The notes below the pieces were generated by a model, which was given only the letters and a program-made list of their open reading frames with translations, made no database searches and was not told where the DNA came from. From Bacteroidales bacterium (GTDB lineage Bacteria > Bacteroidota > Bacteroidia > Bacteroidales > Muribaculaceae): DNA of 10,625 nt. The translations under genes and the position numbers were made by a program. Below are positions 7,079 through 10,625 of the stretch, piece after piece (positions within the stretch are counted from its first letter, which is position 1; each line of letters begins with the position of its first letter). Where the stretch lies: positions 1 through 10,625 of the forward strand of contig CAADVV010000081.1 of NCBI GenBank assembly GCA_900752535.1. The letters are read 5' to 3'.

Positions 7079-7651
7079 TTATTCGCCGGATTTTTTAGCG
7101 AGATTTTTTCGGATTCGGCTAAGATATACCGGTGTGACGAGCAGATACGAGGCAATGTCGCGCAACGAAACGATGTCTAATATTTGAGGATATGATGTTA
7201 TCGGGTTAAGGTATCTTTCTGTAGGTGTCTTTCTATATAGCTCAAGTTGGCGGGAATAAATCTCACTGAACAGCGCGCCATTCACAGCAGAAAGATTACC
7301 GTCAAACGATGCGTAAAATACGTTTCGCGCCTCTGGAGTTCTTATTTGAGATACCGAAGATTCAGCTCCGGCTTTTATAGTAACCTCGGACGGGAGGCTA
7401 TTGAACGAATTATAGTAATCGGCTACAATTTCACCCTCGAAAGCGAATCCTACGACAGCTTCATTACCCGAAGATGTCAGGGTAGTGTATTTGAAATATC
7501 CCGATTCCACGACTCCAAGATATTTGCCTACGCACCCTTGCTGGACAAAAACATCATCTTTAGAATAATGGGCAATGCGACCAGTCTCTCCGCAAAACTT
7601 CTTTATCGCCGAGAGGTCACAGTCCCTGTCATATAAATTAAAGGTAGCCAT
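7079..7651 (-). CDS. Crp/Fnr-family transcriptional regulator
   Basis: This 190-residue protein has the two-domain layout of the family. The N-terminal sensor is a cyclic-nucleotide-binding-like barrel (about residues 15-115), with the typical turn FVQQGCVGKYLGVVESGYFK. A linking helix precedes a C-terminal helix-turn-helix (about 161-187, SLRDIASYLLVTPVYLSRIR). The TPTERYLNPITSYPQIL stretch before the HTH is characteristic of Bacteroidetes Crp-like proteins. I see no cysteine cluster for an Fe-S centre, so an Fnr-type oxygen sensor is unlikely; the effector is unknown. It is the first gene of a same-strand series with the LRR protein 61 bases downstream, so it probably controls that gene and the barrel gene. 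The TPVYLSRIR recognition-helix region is the part repeated as a relic before the barrel gene. Confidence 0.88.
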   Translation of the reverse strand: MATFNLYDRDCDLSAIKKFCGETGRIAHYSKDDVFVQQGCVGKYLGVVESGYFKYTTLTSSGNEAVVGFAFEGEIVADYYNSFNSLPSEVTIKAGAESSVSQIRTPEARNVFYASFDGNLSAVNGALFSEIYSRQLELYRKTPTERYLNPITSYPQILDIVSLRDIASYLLVTPVYLSRIRKNLAKKSGE

Positions 7652-7659
7652 CTCAATTA

Positions 7660-7689
7660 CAAAATTAGCGATTTTTTCTCAATGAAACA
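7660..7689 (-). promoter_or_regulatory. Possible Bacteroidetes-type promoter of the regulator gene
   Basis: On the minus strand TAATTTTG (7667-7660) fits the TAnnTTTG -7 box, and TGTT (7689-7686) lies 18 bases upstream as a partial -33 match. Transcription from here would start within a few bases of the ATG at 7651, giving an almost leaderless message. That closeness is a reason for caution. Confidence 0.35.
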
Positions 7690-7805
7690 CCTTTCAGAGC
7701 CTCAAATCTATGGCAACAACGAGAAAAAGAATCGAATTAAATATAACTAACAACCCTTAAAAATCCTAAAATCGGACATCCGGTTTTTGATTTCTCCAAC
7801 TAATT

Positions 7806-7825
7806 AGTACACCACGAGTACACCA
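7806..7825 (+). repeat. Tandem AGTACACCA direct repeat
   Basis: AGTACACCA occurs at 7806-7814 and 7817-7825, separated by CG, giving an 11-base period, about one helical turn. It could be a protein-binding site at the edge of the backbone or part of an attachment-site arm. Its role is unknown. Confidence 0.45.
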
Positions 7826-7854
7826 TAAATTTCATAATGACTTGTATTTCAGTA

Positions 7855-7968
7855 TGGTTACAAACAATAAAATTAGATAAGGTATGTTCCGAGGCACTTG
7901 TAACCAAGATTGTGCCCCGAAACCCTTGCCATTGCATGGAGCCGGTATTTCTCCAAAGTCGAAATACC
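7855..7968. repeat. Three inverted repeats upstream of mobA (oriT-like)
   Basis: TGGTTACAA (7855-7863) and TTGTAACCA (7898-7906) are perfect 9-base complements around 34 bases. GGCAC (7893-7897) and GTGCC (7912-7916) overlap the right arm of that pair. GGTATTTC (7944-7951) and GAAATACC (7961-7968) form a perfect 8-bp stem with a 9-base loop. The set lies 57 to 170 bases before mobA, where relaxosome proteins are expected to bind. The inverted repeats are seen directly; the oriT role is inferred. Confidence 0.5.
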
Positions 7969-7985
7969 CACGATGAAACCTGCGG

Positions 7986-8015
7986 TTGGCAATCCCTCAT
8001 CACCCACTAAATTTT
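7986..8015 (+). promoter_or_regulatory. Weak candidate promoter of mobA
   Basis: TTGG at 7986-7989 and TAAATTTT at 8008-8015, 18 bases apart, are near matches to the Bacteroidetes -33 (TTTG) and -7 (TAnnTTTG) elements. They lie just before the mobA ATG. Each element has a mismatch, so this is only a suggestion. Confidence 0.22.
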
Positions 8016-8024
8016 ATCCCAGAA

Positions 8025-8450
8025 ATGAAACAGAACTTTAATCAGGGCGGACGGCCTCACAAGATAAATCCGTCTGTCCACCGCTACGTCGTGAGATTCG
8101 ACGCGGCGGAGAACACGGTATTCCTCTCCCTGTTCGATAAATCGGGAGCCGTCAACAAAGCGGCATTTATAAAAAGTGTTCTACTCGGAAAACCTTTCAA
8201 GGTTTTTGTGGTCGATGAAAACACACGGATTTTCATTGACAAACTATCCTCTCTCAATTCCCACTACCGCACGTTGGTGGTGGATTACGACACTCTTGTG
8301 AGGACATTACGGGAGAACTTCACCGAAAAGCAAGCCATGAGCGCACTCTACCGATTGGAACAGGTTACCATTGACTTGGTGAAAACAAACCGCGAGATTG
8401 TCGCCCTCGCCAAAGAGTTCGATGCCCGATGGTTGCAAAAATCTCTTTAG
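8025..8450 (+). CDS. mobA: MobA, ribbon-helix-helix mobilization accessory protein
   Basis: This 141-residue basic protein is the first gene of a mobA-mobB-mobC set like that of CTnDOT-type conjugative transposons. The ATG at 8025 (MKQNFNQGGRPHKINPS) is chosen over an upstream TTG at 7986, which lies among repeats. Residues about 18-60 (HRYVVRFDAAENTVFLSLF, then VNKAAFIKSVLLGKPF) fit the ribbon-helix-helix fold with the strand and two helices expected. The C-terminal half is helical (SALYRLEQVTIDLVKTNREI). It probably binds the oriT upstream and helps the relaxase make the relaxosome. Its end overlaps the mobB start by 22 bases, which suggests coupled translation. Confidence 0.85.
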   Translation: MKQNFNQGGRPHKINPSVHRYVVRFDAAENTVFLSLFDKSGAVNKAAFIKSVLLGKPFKVFVVDENTRIFIDKLSSLNSHYRTLVVDYDTLVRTLRENFTEKQAMSALYRLEQVTIDLVKTNREIVALAKEFDARWLQKSL

Positions 8451-9814
8451 GCAGCTCACTATACGGAGCGATTGTATATAACGGCGAAAAGATAAACAAG
8501 GAGAAGGGTCGTGTCCTCGACACCAACAAAATCTATAATGACAGTTCCGGCAACATAGACATACACCGGGCTTTCGAGGATTTCAAGCGGTGGATGCCCC
8601 AGCATACCAGAGCCGAGAAAACGATGATGCACATCTCCCTCAACCCCCATCCCGACGACCGTCTGAGCGAGATGCAGTACACCCAACTCGCCCACGAGTA
8701 TATGGAGAAGATGGGGTTTGCCGAGATGCCGTACATAATAGTGAAACACGAAGACATCAACCGCCACCATATACATATCGTGGCTCTCCGTGTCCGTCCC
8801 GACGGTTCCTGTATCTCCGATAAAAACAATTTCTACCGCAGCAAGGAGATAACACGGGAGCTGGAGAAAAAGTACGGGCTGCATACCGCCGAGCGTCAGA
8901 AGATCACTCCCGATATGCCCATAAAAAAGATTGATCCGTCTGGCGACATCAAGCGACAGGTTGCCAACACGGTCAAAATGGTCGGTATGCGCTACAAGTT
9001 CCAGACCATCGGCGAGTATAACGCCATACTCGGTCTGTATAATATCAGATGTGAGCAGACCGACGGCAGGGTCAATGGCAGGGAGTACCACGGTCTGGTG
9101 TATTTCGCCACTGACGACAACGGCAAGACCATCGCATCGCCGTTCAAAGCGTCGCGCCTCGGCAAGTTCGCCAGCCGCACGGCGATAGACGGAAGAATGG
9201 AGAGGGCGAAAGACAAAATCGACATCCGTCCGACCAAGCACTCCGTATCAGAGGCAATAGCGCAATCTTCGGATAAGGACGATTTCATCGCCAAGCTCAA
9301 GGAGAGGAACATTGACCTTATCCTGCGCTATACCGATAACGGGCGCATATATGGAGCGACATTCATAGACCATAATACAAGGACGGTTCTCAACGGTTCG
9401 CGTCTGGGCAAGGAGTTCTCCGCCAACTCACTTGAAAAGTGGTTCACCGTCGGAGAAAATCCTTCGGTCATACCCGTTGCACCCGATGTTCAGCAAGAAC
9501 AGGAACAGCCACAGCCGGATACTCGACAATCGCAGTCAGAACACAGCCAATCCCAATCTGGCAACACGCAGACCGGTACCGCAGACAATGGGCAAAGTAC
9601 GACAAGCGGCGGTTCGGCCACCTCACAAAGCCAGCAGTTCAGCCAGCCTCAATCTCAGACACGGCAGAATAATTCTTCCGCTTACGATGATGCGCCGACG
9701 CTCCCCGGTCTTGACCTGTTCCAGACAGGACCCGGATTCGACCCGCAGGAGGAAGCCTTCTACCGCGAGATGCAACGTCGCAGAAAGAAAAAACGCCGTG
9801 GCCCCAAACTATAA
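8429..9814 (+). CDS. mobB: MobB, MOBP-type relaxase/mobilization nuclease
   Basis: This 461-residue DNA-nicking relaxase would cut one strand at oriT and stay attached to the 5' end during transfer. The N-terminal domain (about residues 1-160) is of the relaxase/mobilization nuclease type (PF03432). Candidate catalytic tyrosines are Tyr12 and Tyr17 in SLYGAIVYNGEKI. A MHISLNPHPDD strand follows at 67-77. The metal-binding motif HEDINRHHIHIV has H107, D109, H114 and H116. Residues about 345-430 are a Gln/Ser-rich linker of low complexity, and the protein ends in a strongly basic tail (RRRKKKRRGPKL). The start ATG at 8429 lies inside the end of mobA. mobC begins 29 bases after the stop codon, so the three genes should be one operon. 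It belongs to a different relaxase family from the MobV protein at the left of the window. Confidence 0.93.
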   Translation: MVAKISLGSSLYGAIVYNGEKINKEKGRVLDTNKIYNDSSGNIDIHRAFEDFKRWMPQHTRAEKTMMHISLNPHPDDRLSEMQYTQLAHEYMEKMGFAEMPYIIVKHEDINRHHIHIVALRVRPDGSCISDKNNFYRSKEITRELEKKYGLHTAERQKITPDMPIKKIDPSGDIKRQVANTVKMVGMRYKFQTIGEYNAILGLYNIRCEQTDGRVNGREYHGLVYFATDDNGKTIASPFKASRLGKFASRTAIDGRMERAKDKIDIRPTKHSVSEAIAQSSDKDDFIAKLKERNIDLILRYTDNGRIYGATFIDHNTRTVLNGSRLGKEFSANSLEKWFTVGENPSVIPVAPDVQQEQEQPQPDTRQSQSEHSQSQSGNTQTGTADNGQSTTSGGSATSQSQQFSQPQSQTRQNNSSAYDDAPTLPGLDLFQTGPGFDPQEEAFYREMQRRRKKKRRGPKL

Positions 9815-9843
9815 TTTGTCAAACTACAAACACAAGATTGATT

Positions 9844-10545
9844 ATGTCACAACAGGAAGACGACCTCAGGGCTTTGTCGAAAATCATGGATTTAATCCGT
9901 GGTCTGAGCATCGCCGTGCTGGTTGCAAATATTTACTGGTTCTGCGAGCCCCTTGTGTCGGGCTGGCAGTTCCATCCGCAGACCATGAAGGTTCTTCGTG
10001 GTCTCGATGACGCCGGAAGCCTGTTCCACAATCCGTGGAACGCTAAATGGTGGACACTCCTTCTGCTTGCTATTTCATGCTTCGGCACTAAAGGCGTCAA
10101 GAACGAGAAAATAAAATGGAGACAGATATGGCTCATAATCTCCATTGGTGCCGTGCTGTTTTTCCTCGATTGGTGGATGGTGTCTCTCGGTTGGTACTAC
10201 ACCTATATATTCACCACCATATCGGGATATGTGTGCCTGCTGCTCGGTGGGGTGTGGATGAGCCGTCTGCTGAAGAACAACATGATGGACGACCGATTCA
10301 ACGAGGAAAACGAATCGTTCATGCAGGAGACCAAATTGATGGAGAATGAGTATTCGGTAAACCTCCCCACACGCTTTTACTATAAAAAGCGGTGGAACAG
10401 GGGCTGGATAAACGTGGTCAACCCGTTTCGAGCCTCGATAGTTCTCGGTACTCCCGGCTCCGGCAAGTCATTCGCGGTGGTCAACAATTTCATCAAACAG
10501 CAGATAGAAAAGGGCTTCGGACTTTATGTATATGACTACAAATTT
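9844..10545 (+). CDS. mobC: MobC, VirD4/TraG-type coupling protein, N-terminal exon (interrupted)
   Basis: The ATG at 9844 gives MSQQEDDLRALSKIMD, the usual start of Bacteroidales MobC; a TTG at 9838 only adds two residues. MobC is the inner-membrane ATPase that links the relaxosome to the type IV secretion channel. The 234 residues here include hydrophobic segments at about 18-38, 70-82, 94-115 and 119-138. A conserved segment follows (NLPTRFYYKKRWNRGWINVV), then the Walker A motif GTPGSGKS at 202-209. Family members are about 670 residues long, and after YDYKF the chain normally continues with an aspartate and hundreds more residues. Here the reading frame instead meets GTG TGA at 10546-10551. 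The break coincides with a GTGTG sequence, so the gene is probably split by a group II intron and not simply truncated. Whether the other exon follows lies outside the window. Confidence 0.88.
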
Positions 10546-10625
10546 GTGTGACGTGAAAAGTTGCATCAGTGGCTGTCAGCCATTCACTCAGAGGAGTGAA
10601 AAGAGTTGACCTATTGTTTCGCCAA
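10546..10625 (+). mobile_element. Probable 5' end of a group II intron inserted in mobC
   Basis: The sequence starting at 10546 begins GTGTGACG, which fits the GUGYG 5' end of group II introns, exactly where MobC homology stops. The next bases are not MobC-like in any frame and are rich in short stems. TTCACTC (10583-10589) pairs perfectly with GAGTGAA (10594-10600) around AGAG, and GGC/GCC pair at 10571-10581, as expected for the start of domain I. The exon bases just before it (ACAAATTT) would be the intron-binding site. Only 80 bases are visible, so the reverse transcriptase and domain V cannot be checked. An insertion sequence or another rearrangement is the alternative. Confidence 0.62.

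Larger units (their letters stand above)
7652..8024. other. Non-coding stretch between cargo and mobA; candidate oriT of the MobB relaxase
   Basis: These 373 bases separate the divergent regulator and mobA genes. Near the regulator is a probable promoter (7660-7689). At 7768-7787, AAAATCGGA and TCCGGTTTT pair with one wobble and may stop transcription. AGTACACCA is directly repeated at 7806-7814 and 7817-7825. From 7855 to 7968 there are three inverted repeats, described separately. MOBP relaxase operons of this kind usually carry oriT next to mobA, so that part is the best candidate. A boundary between cargo and conjugative backbone should lie near 7790-7850, where composition changes. Confidence 0.45.

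Noticed and set aside
7018..7155. N-terminal extension of the LRR protein back to a TTG at 7155
   Set aside because: The extra residues are read out of frame through the end of the regulator gene and through the leader hairpin; the ATG at 7017 opens a good signal peptide.
7800..8003. A 67-codon minus-strand frame upstream of mobA
   Set aside because: It lies across the inverted repeats and has tryptophan-rich, unstructured content with no recognisable domain; non-coding function explains the region better.
9432..10010. A 192-codon frame across the mobB-mobC junction
   Set aside because: It overlaps the Gln/Ser-rich linker of MobB and the start of MobC in another frame; both real genes are well supported.
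1..10625. CRISPR arrays, tRNA or rRNA genes, complete insertion sequences
   Set aside because: No regularly spaced repeats, cloverleaf or rRNA-like sequence, or transposase was seen anywhere in the window.

Overview
The window reads as a stretch of integrated mobile DNA from a Bacteroidales bacterium. The grounds are a DUF3987 primase/helicase gene beside a MobV relaxase, a mobA-mobB-mobC set of the CTnDOT type, a BspA-type leucine-rich-repeat surface protein with a Bacteroidetes-style C-terminus, a PF14905-type outer-membrane barrel, and start sites without clear Shine-Dalgarno sequences. The family (Prevotellaceae, Muribaculaceae or Bacteroidaceae) cannot be settled from the sequence.

Layout. 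(1) 1-2886, plus strand: the 3' part of a DUF3987 gene, a 399-base non-coding stretch dense in inverted and direct repeats (candidate origin of transfer), a 541-residue MobV relaxase, and a perfect 12-bp hairpin terminator. This is the replication/mobilization pair typical of Bacteroidales mobilizable elements. (2) 2989-7651, minus strand: visibly AT-richer cargo of three genes, read in the order Crp/Fnr-type regulator, secreted BspA-type LRR protein, outer-membrane TonB-receptor-like barrel. (3) 7652-8024: a non-coding, inverted-repeat-rich stretch, candidate oriT of the second relaxase. (4) 8025-10545, plus strand: mobA (ribbon-helix-helix accessory protein), mobB (MOBP-type relaxase) and the first third of mobC (VirD4/TraG-like coupling protein). 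(5) 10546-10625: mobC breaks off at GTGTG, which looks like the 5' end of a group II intron.

How the parts work together. The MobV and MobB relaxases would each nick a separate oriT, and MobC would deliver DNA-relaxase complexes to a type IV secretion channel encoded outside the window. The cargo is a self-contained envelope module with its own regulator.

The most unusual observation is in the cargo. About 170 bases covering the end of the regulator gene, the leader, a start-codon hairpin and the signal-peptide codons occur twice: once in front of the LRR gene and once in front of the outer-membrane barrel gene. The second copy still carries an in-frame remnant of the regulator's DNA-binding C-terminus ending at a stop codon. 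The downstream gene bodies look unrelated. This suggests that a regulator/leader/signal-peptide cassette was duplicated and placed before a different surface protein.
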